A stretch of DNA of 64,000 nucleotides, from positions 1-64,000 of the forward strand of contig JAXGYV010000005.1 in assembly GCA_040772045.1 (NCBI GenBank), given 5' to 3'. Below, one piece after another: positions 1-8,441 of the stretch (position 1 is its first letter; each line of letters begins with the position of its first letter). Source of the DNA: JAXGYV01 sp040772045. Its GTDB lineage: Bacteria; Actinomycetota; Thermoleophilia; UBA2241. A program made the translations under genes and the position numbers. The notes beneath the pieces are model-generated. The model saw only the letters and a program-made list of their open reading frames with translations. It searched no databases and was not told the DNA's origin.

Positions 1-669
1 CGTTGAGATCGTCTCGGCCGGCGTGTTGCCCCGGACGGGGCTCACGCCGGCCAGGAGCTCGAACAGCACCACGGCGGCCGAGTACACGTCCGTCGCCGGC
101 CCCACGCGATGTCCGGCGGCCTGCTCCGGCGACATGTAGGCCACGGTACCCAGCATGTCGCCCTCTCCGGTCAGCGTATCCGTATCCGCCAGGCGGGCGA
201 TGCCGAAGTCCATGACCATCGCCCGCCCGTCGGCACGGACCATCACGTTCTGCGGCTTAATGTCGCGATGCACAACGCCTTGCCCGTGCGCGTGGGCCAC
301 GGCCTCTAGCACCTGCGCCACGATCTCCACCGCGGCCGCGTCGTCCAGATCATCTGCCGCGGCCGCCAACGACCGCCCCTCCACGAGCTCCGAGACGATG
401 TAGCTGCGCCGGCCGTCCGTGAACCAGTCATAGAGCCGTACGATCCCTGGATAGTTGAGGGCGGCAGAGGCCTGCACCTCGCGCAGCACGCGCGCCGTGA
501 GTCCGCGGCGCTCGTCTACCACCTTGAGCGCCACCGGCCGGCGGTACTCGCGATCCCAGGCTTCGAAGACCTCCGCGGTGCCACCGCTGCCGATACGGGC
601 CAGCACCTCGTAGCGACACCGCCAGTCCGCTCGGAGAGGAGTTTGAGCATGGGCTGCGACGATCGTCAT
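1..669 (-). CDS. Ser/Thr protein kinase, Pkn/Hanks type (C-terminus beyond window)
   Basis: The reverse strand reads open from an ATG at 669 to the window edge, giving the first 223 residues of a bacterial eukaryotic-type Ser/Thr kinase. The glycine-rich loop GSGGTAEVF is near residues 28-35, the VALK lysine at about 49, the catalytic HRDIKPQN loop at 134-141, DFG at 154-156, and GTVAYMSPEQ (APE region) at about 172-181. All catalytic residues are present, so it should be an active kinase phosphorylating Ser/Thr on proteins in the cytoplasm. The C-terminal lobe and any transmembrane or PASTA sensor part lie outside the window, so its signal cannot be inferred. It is divergent from the tRNA-Leu gene about 70 bp away. 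Confidence 0.93.
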   Translation of the reverse strand, partial: MTIVAAHAQTPLRADWRCRYEVLARIGSGGTAEVFEAWDREYRRPVALKVVDERRGLTARVLREVQASAALNYPGIVRLYDWFTDGRRSYIVSELVEGRSLAAAADDLDDAAAVEIVAQVLEAVAHAHGQGVVHRDIKPQNVMVRADGRAMVMDFGIARLADTDTLTGEGDMLGTVAYMSPEQAAGHRVGPATDVYSAAVVLFELLAGVSPVRGNTPAETIST

Positions 670-738
670 AGGCTGGGTTTCCTGCTTCCTTTCTCAGCCT
701 ATTCGGTGTGCTACAATCCAATCCCTGTACGAACCCGT

Positions 739-825
739 GGGCGAGTGGCGGAATTGGCAGACGCGCTAGGTTCAGGGTCTAGTGCACGTACGTGCATGCG
801 GGTTCAAGTCCCGCCTCGCCCACCA
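739..825 (+). tRNA. tRNA-Leu (anticodon CAG)
   Basis: Class II tRNA with a 7-bp acceptor stem (GGGCGAG/CTCGCCC), a variable-arm hairpin (around GTGCACGTACGTGCAT), a GGTTCAAGTCC T-arm and an encoded CCA at 823-825. The anticodon loop TTCAGGG gives anticodon CAG (codon CUG). A TACAAT -10-like hexamer sits at 712-717. Confidence 0.96.
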
Positions 826-848
826 TCTTCCGACGGGGGGTCAACTGC

Positions 849-1940
849 GTGAACTCCTTCAGAGAAGACGATAACTCCCGTCCGCCATCCCCGCCGTCCG
901 CGCGGATGAGCCGCCGCAAGCGCACACGACGGATCCAGCGTCTCGTCGTCCTCATCCTCGTCCTGTTCCTGGCGGTCTTCCTGATCGCCCTCGGCGTGCG
1001 CAGCTGCCAGCAGAACCGCAAGGAGTCCTCGTACAAGAGCTACGTCGCGCGCGTGGAGCAGATCATCGCCGACTCTAACGCGGTTGGAGCAGACCTCAAG
1101 ACCGTCATCGAAAACCCATCCCAGTTCACGCGCGCCGAGTTGCGGAGCAAGCTGCAGAGCATGGCGAAGAAGCAGACCGACGTAGCCAATCGTGCCAAGT
1201 TGGCCAAGGCCCCCGACAAGCTCGCCACGGAGCACGAGCTCTTCGCTCTCGGCATGCAGGTCCGGGCCAACGGCATGCGCCAGATGAGCCAGGCAATTCA
1301 GGCCGCGATGAGCGGCCCGGGAGCAGACAACAAGAAGATCGCGGCGGCCGATCTCGTGGCTCTGTCGGGTTACTTCACCGGGCCAGACGCATACTACATG
1401 GACGTCTTCTATACCCATGCCCTCCAGGTGCTCAGGGACGACAAGGTCAGCGGCGTCGCCGTGCCGGTGTCCACCTTCTACCTCAAGAGCCAGATGTTCG
1501 CCCCCGCCACCCTCAAATCCATGCTCACCCGCATAGACAAGTCAGCCAACCTCAGCGGTATCCACGGGGTCGCCGTCACGGGCGTTACGGTTACGCCCGG
1601 CAACCAGAAGCTTCAGGCGGGCCGAGATAACCAGGTCAAGGCCGCCGCCGGCATGGGCTTCACCATTCTGGTGCAGAACCAGGGTACCGCCGACGAGCCA
1701 GCGGTACCCGTGAAGGTTACGCTCAAGCTCGCCGGGGGGGCCCAGGTCCAAACGGTAACCAAGACCATCGATGCGATCAAAGCGGGCAAAACAGCCAGCC
1801 TGGCGGTCTCCGGATTCAACATCGACGCGAACGCCATCGGCCGCAAGTCGACCATCATCGCTGAGGCCGGCCCTGTACCACGCGAGGCCGTGCGCACTAA
1901 CAACAAGCTTCAGTTCACCATCATCCTGACGCTCGACTAG
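849..1940 (+). CDS. Membrane-anchored protein with C-terminal CARDB-like domain
   Basis: A basic N-terminus (RRKRTRR) is followed by one hydrophobic segment (LVVLILVLFLAVFLIALGV, residues about 33-51), so the rest should be extracytoplasmic. The middle (about 55-210) is alpha-helical with Lys/Gln-rich stretches. The last 90 residues look like a CARDB/Ig-like beta-sandwich (NQGTADEPAVPVKVTL, later VRTNNKLQF), a fold common in cell-surface adhesion or trafficking proteins. I chose the GTG at 849 because a GGGGGG Shine-Dalgarno lies 8 nt upstream. An ATG at 906, just before the basic stretch, is the alternative but has no ribosome site. The gene begins shortly after the tRNA-Leu. Exact function unknown. 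Confidence 0.8.
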   Translation: MNSFREDDNSRPPSPPSARMSRRKRTRRIQRLVVLILVLFLAVFLIALGVRSCQQNRKESSYKSYVARVEQIIADSNAVGADLKTVIENPSQFTRAELRSKLQSMAKKQTDVANRAKLAKAPDKLATEHELFALGMQVRANGMRQMSQAIQAAMSGPGADNKKIAAADLVALSGYFTGPDAYYMDVFYTHALQVLRDDKVSGVAVPVSTFYLKSQMFAPATLKSMLTRIDKSANLSGIHGVAVTGVTVTPGNQKLQAGRDNQVKAAAGMGFTILVQNQGTADEPAVPVKVTLKLAGGAQVQTVTKTIDAIKAGKTASLAVSGFNIDANAIGRKSTIIAEAGPVPREAVRTNNKLQFTIILTLD

Positions 1941-2003
1941 CAGTGGAGAGCATCCGGAGCCACTGCTCGCCCAGCGTACGGCGAGCCTAGAAAGGCGCTG
2001 CTC

Positions 2004-2810
2004 GTGTTGCAGGATGTCTCGCCATATCTAGCGCTCGCTTCGACCGTCGTCGTGGCGATCCTCGTCGGCTTGGTGGTCTGGCTCACCCTGTCGCTTCGGC
2101 GTCTGCAGACTGGTCAGCGAGCGGTGCTCGGCCCGTACGGGCGCCGCGACGTGGTGGAACACATCGCCGCCCTCGAAGACCAGGTGCGAAATCTCAGAGA
2201 CGCCGTCGAGATACTCACGAGTTCCGTGGAAGAGTACCGCCACGATCTCGACCGGTCGCTCAGCAACTATGCCGTCGTCCGCTACGATGCCTTCATGGAC
2301 CCCGGCGGCCAGCAGAGCGCCTCTGTGGCCCTGCTGGACAACTACCGCAGCGGCCTCACCTTGAGTCTGCTCGCATCTCGCGACACCGCCCATCTGTACG
2401 TGAAGCATCTCGACCACGGCACTGCCGACCGGCAGCTCTCCCCCGAGGAAGAAGAGGCCGTGCGGCGCGCGGTGCCGCAGCCGTTGCCCGCGGATGTTCT
2501 CAGCGGTCGCCCGCTGCCCACCCTCCTCCGGCGTCTGCCCGTCTGGACGCCCGGCGACAGCTCTGAGGAACCGCCGGCGGCTAATCCGCTTCAGGAGACG
2601 TTAGACCTGACCGGCGAGACACCGCTGCCGGCCGCACAGAAGGACGAAGATACGCCGGAGCGCGCCACGGCCAACGCCGGCCGCGCCCCGCGCTTCACGG
2701 CAACTACCGACGAGCTGGAGGCTGCGGAGAGCCCCATGCCAGAAGAACCGGCATCCAGCCCTCGACGAGAGCGAGATGACTGGTTGGGAGGTGAGGACCT
2801 TGACTTCTGA
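2004..2810 (+). CDS. DUF4446 family membrane protein
   Basis: One N-terminal transmembrane helix (residues about 8-30) is followed by a short coiled coil (AALEDQVRNLRDAVEILTSS) and the core typical of DUF4446: YDAFMDPGGQQSASVALLDN, then LTLSLLASRD. A low-complexity acidic/proline tail from about residue 165 is longer than in most family members. The family is found in Gram-positive bacteria and has no established role. The start is a GTG with an AGAAAGG ribosome site 9 nt upstream. The 3' end overlaps pheA by about 11 bp, so the two are probably translationally coupled. Confidence 0.85.
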   Translation: MLQDVSPYLALASTVVVAILVGLVVWLTLSLRRLQTGQRAVLGPYGRRDVVEHIAALEDQVRNLRDAVEILTSSVEEYRHDLDRSLSNYAVVRYDAFMDPGGQQSASVALLDNYRSGLTLSLLASRDTAHLYVKHLDHGTADRQLSPEEEEAVRRAVPQPLPADVLSGRPLPTLLRRLPVWTPGDSSEEPPAANPLQETLDLTGETPLPAAQKDEDTPERATANAGRAPRFTATTDELEAAESPMPEEPASSPRRERDDWLGGEDLDF

Positions 2811-3645
2811 ACCCTCCAGGCAAGCGGCGTTCTTTGGCCCCGAGGGCACGTTCACCGAAGAGGCCCTGCTGGCCACGCTGCCGAGCAGCGGATTCCATCC
2901 GTTTCCTTACGCCACTATCCGCGATGTGATGAACGCTGTGAGGAGCGGCAGGGCCGAGGTCGGCCTGGTCCCCATCGAGAACTCTCTCGAGGGATCAGTG
3001 GCGGTCACCCTAGATCAGCTCGCCTTCGGCGACCACGGGCTCGCTATAACCCGCGAGATCACATACCCCATCCGCCATCAGCTCATCGCCCGCAAACCGC
3101 TCGACCTGGCGACCGTCTCCAAGGTGATCAGCCACCCGCACGCCTACGGCCAATGCCGGGAGTTCCTGCAAACCCACCTGCCGCACGCCGAGCACGACCC
3201 GGCGAACTCCACGGCGGACGCCGTCCGCAGGGTGAGCCGCGTCGACCGCCCCTGGGTGGCCATCGGCAACCGCTTGGCGGCGGAGATGTACGAATGCCTG
3301 GTTATCAGAGACGACATCGAGGACGCGGTCGATAACCGCACACGCTTTGTGTACCTCGCCCGCGAGGAGGGGCCACAGGACGAAGACGCGCCCTACAAGA
3401 CGAGCATCGTCTGCGGTATCGACCAGGACGAGCCCGGCAGCCTGCTCCTCATCCTCTCCGAGTTCGCCTACCGCCGCATCAACCTGACCAAGGTCGAGTC
3501 GAGGCCGTCGCGGCAAGCGCTCGGCCACTACATCTTCTTCATCGACATGGAAGGGCGGCGAAGCGATCCACCCTTAGCGCAAGCGCTGAAGTGCCTGGAG
3601 TGCAAACTACCGTGGCTACGGGTATTGGGGTCCTATCCGACCTAG
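2800..3645 (+). CDS. pheA: Prephenate dehydratase
   Basis: Converts prephenate to phenylpyruvate in phenylalanine synthesis. The catalytic domain begins with AAFFGPEGTFTEEA and includes GLVPIENSLEGSV and the NRTRF motif that carries the catalytic Thr. A C-terminal ACT domain follows (TSIVCGIDQDEPGSLLLIL, then the ESRPSR phenylalanine-binding motif), so feedback inhibition by phenylalanine is expected. There is no chorismate mutase domain, so this is the monofunctional type. The TTG at 2800 is preferred because GGGAGGTGAGG lies just upstream. An in-frame ATG at 2776 would add eight residues and lengthen the overlap with the DUF4446 gene. A GNAT gene starts 20 bp downstream, probably in the same operon. 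Confidence 0.95.
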   Translation: MTSEPSRQAAFFGPEGTFTEEALLATLPSSGFHPFPYATIRDVMNAVRSGRAEVGLVPIENSLEGSVAVTLDQLAFGDHGLAITREITYPIRHQLIARKPLDLATVSKVISHPHAYGQCREFLQTHLPHAEHDPANSTADAVRRVSRVDRPWVAIGNRLAAEMYECLVIRDDIEDAVDNRTRFVYLAREEGPQDEDAPYKTSIVCGIDQDEPGSLLLILSEFAYRRINLTKVESRPSRQALGHYIFFIDMEGRRSDPPLAQALKCLECKLPWLRVLGSYPT

Positions 3646-3664
3646 CGAGACAGCCGGAGGGCAC

Positions 3665-4144
3665 ATGGAACGTCTGCACTGCCACATTCGCGCCATGCGC
3701 ACCGACGATCGAGGACAGGTCGTGCTGCTGGGGGAGGAGGTGCTCAAGCCGCTGGCTATCGCCGGCGGGCACCCCGAGCTCTACCACACCGAGGAGCTGC
3801 TGGATCTCGTGGCACGCACTGAGGTGTACGTAGCCCTCCCAGAGCCCGACGCCGCGGAGCTGGCCGGCTTTATAGCGCTCGAGACCGACGACCCAGACAC
3901 GCTGGCCGTGCACTGCGTGTGCGTGGCCCCCGCATTCGAGGCGCGGCAGGTGGCCCACCAGCTCCTGGAGTGGGCCGAAGGGCTCGCCTACAACCGCGGC
4001 GCCGAGAGAATCCAAGCGGCGCTCTCGGCGCACGACACCCCGTCTCAGCATCTCTTTCAGCGACACGAGTTCGTGCGCCAGCCGAGCGAGACGAGCACAC
4101 CGCAGCTCATCCTCCTAGAGAAGCGCCTGGCCACGCGGCCGTAG
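3665..4144 (+). CDS. GNAT-family N-acetyltransferase
   Basis: A 159-residue single-domain protein with a GNAT profile: N-terminal RAMRTDDRGQVVLL strand/helix, central beta-strands AELAGFIALE and LAVHCVCVAPAFE (beta4, after which the acyl-CoA pyrophosphate loop is expected), and a C-terminal HLFQRHEFVRQ typical of the last helix and strand. The usual Q/RxxGxG/A loop is weak here (EARQVAHQLLEWAE), so CoA binding is likely but not certain. It follows pheA by 20 bp. Acceptor substrate unknown. Confidence 0.8.
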   Translation: MERLHCHIRAMRTDDRGQVVLLGEEVLKPLAIAGGHPELYHTEELLDLVARTEVYVALPEPDAAELAGFIALETDDPDTLAVHCVCVAPAFEARQVAHQLLEWAEGLAYNRGAERIQAALSAHDTPSQHLFQRHEFVRQPSETSTPQLILLEKRLATRP

Positions 4145-4345
4145 GTACCCCAGCCGCGGGCCTCTCCGCGAAGGAATCTGAGCGGCCGGGCCACGGCGGA
4201 CGGCAGCCCGGCCGCGGCCCGCGCGAAGCGCCAGCAGCGAAGCTCTCGCCAGGACTCGACACATCGATACGGCGATACGACCTCCGCTGGACCATACCTC
4301 GTCTATGCTTGAAGAGCTTCGGTCACACAACCTGAGGAGCGGGGT

Positions 4346-5551
4346 ATGGCCAAGAGGATCGTCGTCGCCGGCGGCAGCTTCGCCGGGCTTACCGCAGCGT
4401 TCGAGCTGAAGCGCACCCTCGGCGATCGCGCGGAGATCACCGTCGTCGCCCGTGACGAGCGCTTCGTATTCATCCCTTCACTCATCTGGGTTGTCGCCGG
4501 CTGGCGACGGCCCCGTCAGATCACGTTCCTGCTGGAACCCGCCTTGCGGCGCCGGCACATCGCGTTCCGTCACGCCGTGGTGGAGCGCTTCGATCCGGAT
4601 CACGGCGTGGTCCACACCACAGCGGGCGAGATCCCCTACGACTACCTCGTGATCGCCACCGGTCCCAAGTTCGATTTCGAGGCGATACCCGGCCTCGGAC
4701 CAGAGGCCGGTACGAGCTGGTCCATCTGCTCGCTACCTCATACGATCGAGGCCGCCAAGGGGTGGCTGGACTTCCTCGAAGACCCGGGACCGGTGGTGCT
4801 CGGCGCCACTCAGAACGCGAGCTGCTTTGGCGCCGAGTACGAGATGGTCTTCAACATCGACCGCGCCCTTCGTCAAGCGAAGCTGCGCAAAGAGGTCCCC
4901 CTCACCTTCGTGAGCGCCGAGCCCTACTGCGGTCACTTCGGCATCGGTGGCATGGGCAGAGGCCGGCAGATGGTGGAGATGTTCTTCAAGCTGCGCCGCA
5001 TCCAGCCCATCGTCAATGTCGCCTTCGACCACGTCGAACCAGGACGCATCACCCTCACCGACGGCCGCGTGCTCCCCTACAAGTACGCGATCGTCATCCC
5101 GCCGTTCAAGGGCGTCGATGCTGTGTTCGCCTCGCCCGGCTTGGGAAACGAACGCGGCTTCATCCCCGTCAACGACCGCTACCAACACGGCACGTACCCG
5201 AACATCTATGCCGCCGGCGTAGCCGTCGCCGTCGCCGCGCCAGAGCCCACACCCATTCCCTGCGGCGTGCCTAAGACGGGCTGGATGAGCGAGGTGATGG
5301 CCAAGGTCGCCGCCCACAACATCGCCGCGGACATCACCGGCGGCGAGCCGATTGAGAAACCATTCGGCGAGATCAGCGCCCTCTGCATCATGGACGCCGG
5401 CACCCAGGGGGTATTCATGGTCAGCGATCACATCTTCCGGCCACGGAAGCTGGAGATCCTCCTCCCCGGTCCGTGGTCGCACTGGGCCAAGATCGCCTTC
5501 GAGAAGTACTACCTCCAGAAGATGCGCTGGGGACTCAGTCAGCTGCCCTGA
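4346..5551 (+). CDS. FAD/NAD-dependent oxidoreductase, sulfide:quinone oxidoreductase-like
   Basis: A 401-residue two-dinucleotide-binding-domain flavoprotein. The N-terminal FAD motif is RIVVAGGSFAGLTAAFEL, an ATG motif appears as YLVIATGPKF, and the second FAD segment is YPNIYAAGVAVAV. The arrangement and the cysteines (SWSICS, NASCFGAEYE, EPYCGHFG and IPCGVPKTG) match sulfide:quinone oxidoreductases, peripheral membrane enzymes that oxidise sulfide and reduce quinone. The conserved IPCGVPKTGWMSE stretch supports this over a type II NADH dehydrogenase. Exact SQR type, and whether sulfide is the substrate, cannot be settled from the sequence. It has its own upstream region of about 200 bp, and GAGGAGCGGGGT precedes the ATG. 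Confidence 0.85.
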   Translation: MAKRIVVAGGSFAGLTAAFELKRTLGDRAEITVVARDERFVFIPSLIWVVAGWRRPRQITFLLEPALRRRHIAFRHAVVERFDPDHGVVHTTAGEIPYDYLVIATGPKFDFEAIPGLGPEAGTSWSICSLPHTIEAAKGWLDFLEDPGPVVLGATQNASCFGAEYEMVFNIDRALRQAKLRKEVPLTFVSAEPYCGHFGIGGMGRGRQMVEMFFKLRRIQPIVNVAFDHVEPGRITLTDGRVLPYKYAIVIPPFKGVDAVFASPGLGNERGFIPVNDRYQHGTYPNIYAAGVAVAVAAPEPTPIPCGVPKTGWMSEVMAKVAAHNIAADITGGEPIEKPFGEISALCIMDAGTQGVFMVSDHIFRPRKLEILLPGPWSHWAKIAFEKYYLQKMRWGLSQLP

Positions 5552-5594
5552 TTCCGCTCGCGGGTGCTGACGCTCGGTCTCGGTCAGTTCTCCG

Positions 5595-6821
5595 TCAGCG
5601 GTAGACGTACACCGTCTCGCCGGTGAACGATTGGTTGTACGTCCACGGAGCCACCCAGGTGGGTTCACGGACACAGCCGTGGCTCGCAGGGTACGGCGGG
5701 ACAAACGGATACGCGTGCATCGCGTAGCGCGGATAGAACTGCATATCCCAGAACAGGAACGTGTTGCCGTACGGTGTGTAGGCCGCGTACGCCTTCCACA
5801 TGATCCGATGGCGACCTTCGGGCGTGTTGCCAGTGGCACCCGTGGAGACGCAGATGATGCCGTACGGCTTACCGTACTTGACGACCATGAGGATCTGGCG
5901 CCTCTTGTCGATCTCAATGTGCACCGTGGGCTTGGCGTAGCGGGCGCGGATGACGCTCGCCACATCTAGCTTGCGCCAGTCGTCGGCGTCGAACACGTAC
6001 GTGCGCGGCAGACCGTAGGCCTTCTGGAACGCCATGATGCTGTCGGCGGCGTTCCGCGACAGCGTGGAGGAGATGCCGGGGACGCGGAAGCGCAGACGAC
6101 GCAGCTGGGTGAGCAGCGCCCGCACAGCCGGCCCGCGCGAGCCGACGGCGATGCGCGGGCCCTTGACCGTGAACGCGACGCTGGCCACCCTCTGCGCCAG
6201 GCCGTTGGCGGCCGGCAGGGTAACGCGAACCGTGAACGCGCCGACGCCGGGCAACGGTACCCGCAGCCGTTGCGTGGCCGATTGCACGGTGAACGACACG
6301 CTGGCGACCACTTTGCTGTGATGGATCACGGTGGCGGTCGCCGGCCCGGTCCACGTGCCCGGAGCGACCGTGACATCCAGGGTCGCGGAGCCGAAGACGG
6401 ACTTGGAGAGTACCTTCAGCGTGACGGCCGGCTGCACGGCGACCGGCACCGCGGCGCCAGTGGTACCGTCGGCCAGCCGCGCCGTAACCGCGCCGCTCTT
6501 CTCCGGCGTAAACGTGGCCGCGAAGCGGCCGTCGCCCTCAGTCGTGACGGTGGCCACATCCACCCCTTCGAAAGCCACGATCACGTCGCGACCCGGCCCG
6601 GCGGGGTCGGCGGGGTCGGTGGATTCGACCGTGCCGGTTACGGTAACCGTCTGGCCGAAGACCACGGCCTGCGGAGTCGCCGCATACGTCAGCGAGGCGG
6701 CGCGAGCGCTCGCCGGAAGCATGACGAGCACGCTGGCCACCGCCAGCAGCACGAGGCCGAACCAGCGGACAGGTAAGTCAACAAGCCGTTTGGTACATCC
6801 GACCTGGTACTGCTGCATCAT
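5595..6821 (-). CDS. L,D-transpeptidase (YkuD) with Ig-like and peptidoglycan-binding domains
   Basis: An exported cell-wall cross-linking enzyme. It has an N-terminal signal segment (WFGLVLLAVASVLVMLPASARA, residues about 20-41), two Ig-like beta-sandwich repeats (about 45-225), a peptidoglycan-binding_1 domain (IAVGSRGPAVRALLTQLRRL to AFQKAYGL, about 230-285) and a C-terminal YkuD domain. The catalytic motif is present as YPASHGCVRE near residue 380, with an upstream His in MHAYPF. It should form or edit 3-3 links in peptidoglycan or attach proteins to the wall. The domain order resembles actinobacterial Ldt proteins. Transcribed towards the SQR-like gene (convergent). Confidence 0.93.
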   Translation of the reverse strand: MMQQYQVGCTKRLVDLPVRWFGLVLLAVASVLVMLPASARAASLTYAATPQAVVFGQTVTVTGTVESTDPADPAGPGRDVIVAFEGVDVATVTTEGDGRFAATFTPEKSGAVTARLADGTTGAAVPVAVQPAVTLKVLSKSVFGSATLDVTVAPGTWTGPATATVIHHSKVVASVSFTVQSATQRLRVPLPGVGAFTVRVTLPAANGLAQRVASVAFTVKGPRIAVGSRGPAVRALLTQLRRLRFRVPGISSTLSRNAADSIMAFQKAYGLPRTYVFDADDWRKLDVASVIRARYAKPTVHIEIDKRRQILMVVKYGKPYGIICVSTGATGNTPEGRHRIMWKAYAAYTPYGNTFLFWDMQFYPRYAMHAYPFVPPYPASHGCVREPTWVAPWTYNQSFTGETVYVYR

Positions 6822-7035
6822 CGTTTCCTCCCCTTACTCTGTCTCTGCGAGACGTTCCCACGGTGCCGCCGCCAACACAGGATGACGTCGTTCTTCTGGG
6901 GATTCTACATGCGAGGCTCGAAACCATCCCGCCTCCCCAGTCGCGCGCGGTAGCGGCGCACGGTAGCATTAGGCTTGCTGGTCATTCCCTGGCCGCCGTC
7001 GGCGCCATGCGCCAAACTCGTCCGAGGAGAGGTCG

Positions 7036-8328
7036 ATGCTGGACATCAAGCTGGTGCGCTCCGACCCCGAGCAGGTTCGCCGGGCTCTGGAACGCCGCGG
7101 CAGCACGCAATCGCTCGACGAGTTCCTGCGAGTGGAGGAGGAGCGGCGCCGCTTGGTCACGGACGTGGAGGAGCGGCGCGCCACGCGCAATGCCGTCAGC
7201 GAGCAGGTCGCGCAGGCCAAGCGCGGCATGAAGGGGATGGAGGCCGCGGCTCGGACCGCGGCCGAGCGCGCCCTGCAGGAACGTTTCGTCGCGATGCGTA
7301 CCCTAGGCGAGGAGCTTAAAGAGCGTGAGGCGCGCCTGGCGGAGGTAGAGGCGCGCCTCAAAGACATGCTGCTCGAGATCCCCAACCTCGTCCTGGACGA
7401 CGTGCCGGATGGCGGCGAGGAGTGCTCGGTCGTCCTGCGCGAGGCGGGAGAGCGCACCAGCTTCGACTTCGCACCCAAAGACCACCTGGACCTCGGTCTC
7501 GCGCTGGACGTCATCGACATGGAACGCGCCGCCAAGACGAGCGGCTCGCGCTTCGCCTACCTCAAGGGCGACCTGGTGTTGCTTCAGTTCGCCCTGCTGC
7601 GCTACGGACTCGACACCGTGGCCGCCCGAGGCTTCCGGCCCGTACTCCCGCCGGTCCTGGTCCGCGAGGAGGCGATGTACGGGACCGGCTTCTTCCCCAC
7701 CGATCGCGCCCAGGTCTACCAGACCACGGACGGCGACTGTCTGGTGGGCACGTCAGAGGTACCCCTGGCGGCCATGCACATGGACGAGCTCCTGGACGCG
7801 CAGACACTTCCCCTGCGCTATGCCGGCTACTCCACCTGCTTCCGGCGCGAGGCCGGCGCGGCAGGACGAGATACACGCGGTATCCTGCGCGTGCACCAGT
7901 TCGACAAACTCGAGATGTTCAGCTTCTGCCTGCCCGAGAACAGCCAGGCCGAGCACGCGCTCATCTTGAGCGTCGAAGAGGAGATGCTGCGAGACTTGGG
8001 CATCCCCTATCGCGTGGTCAACATCGCCGCCGGAGACCTGGGCGCGCCGGCGGCGAAAAAGTACGACTGCGAGGCATGGATGCCCGGCCAGCAGCAGTAC
8101 CGCGAGGTCACGAGCTGCTCGAACTGCACCGACTACCAGGCACGCCGCCTCAACTGCCGCTACCGCACCGACAAAGGCCCTCGCTTTGTCCACACCCTCA
8201 ACGGAACCGGCATCGCGATCGGGCGCACCATCATCGCACTCATGGAGAACTACCAGCGCGCCGACGGCTCTATCGCCGTGCCAGCCGTCCTCAAGCCCTA
8301 CATAGGGAAAGAGGTCATCGGTACCTAG
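7036..8328 (+). CDS. serS: Seryl-tRNA synthetase
   Basis: Charges tRNA-Ser with serine. The protein is 430 residues, the usual length. It has an N-terminal antiparallel coiled-coil arm (about 30-105, rich in E/R/A) that reads the long variable arm of tRNA-Ser, followed by a class II catalytic core. Motif 2 is FRREAGAAGRDTRGILRVHQF and motif 3 is NGTGIAIGRTIIALMENYQ. The start is the ATG after GAGGAGAGG. No T-box consensus is seen upstream. All four serine tRNAs that this enzyme would charge lie within the following 12 kb. Confidence 0.98.
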   Translation: MLDIKLVRSDPEQVRRALERRGSTQSLDEFLRVEEERRRLVTDVEERRATRNAVSEQVAQAKRGMKGMEAAARTAAERALQERFVAMRTLGEELKEREARLAEVEARLKDMLLEIPNLVLDDVPDGGEECSVVLREAGERTSFDFAPKDHLDLGLALDVIDMERAAKTSGSRFAYLKGDLVLLQFALLRYGLDTVAARGFRPVLPPVLVREEAMYGTGFFPTDRAQVYQTTDGDCLVGTSEVPLAAMHMDELLDAQTLPLRYAGYSTCFRREAGAAGRDTRGILRVHQFDKLEMFSFCLPENSQAEHALILSVEEEMLRDLGIPYRVVNIAAGDLGAPAAKKYDCEAWMPGQQQYREVTSCSNCTDYQARRLNCRYRTDKGPRFVHTLNGTGIAIGRTIIALMENYQRADGSIAVPAVLKPYIGKEVIGT

Positions 8329-8441
8329 AGAGCGGCGGGGGCGACCACCGGAATTCAAGCGGCCACTGCCCAGTGCCGATCCAACAAAGGGGTTGACAAT
8401 ATCGTCGCCCCTTCAGCCGAACCCAACCATGGCGGTCTTTC

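Noticed and set aside
6840..7035. Possible T-box leader before serS
   Set aside because: I do not see the conserved T-box TGGNACCGCG segment or a specifier loop; the interval is short and GC-rich.
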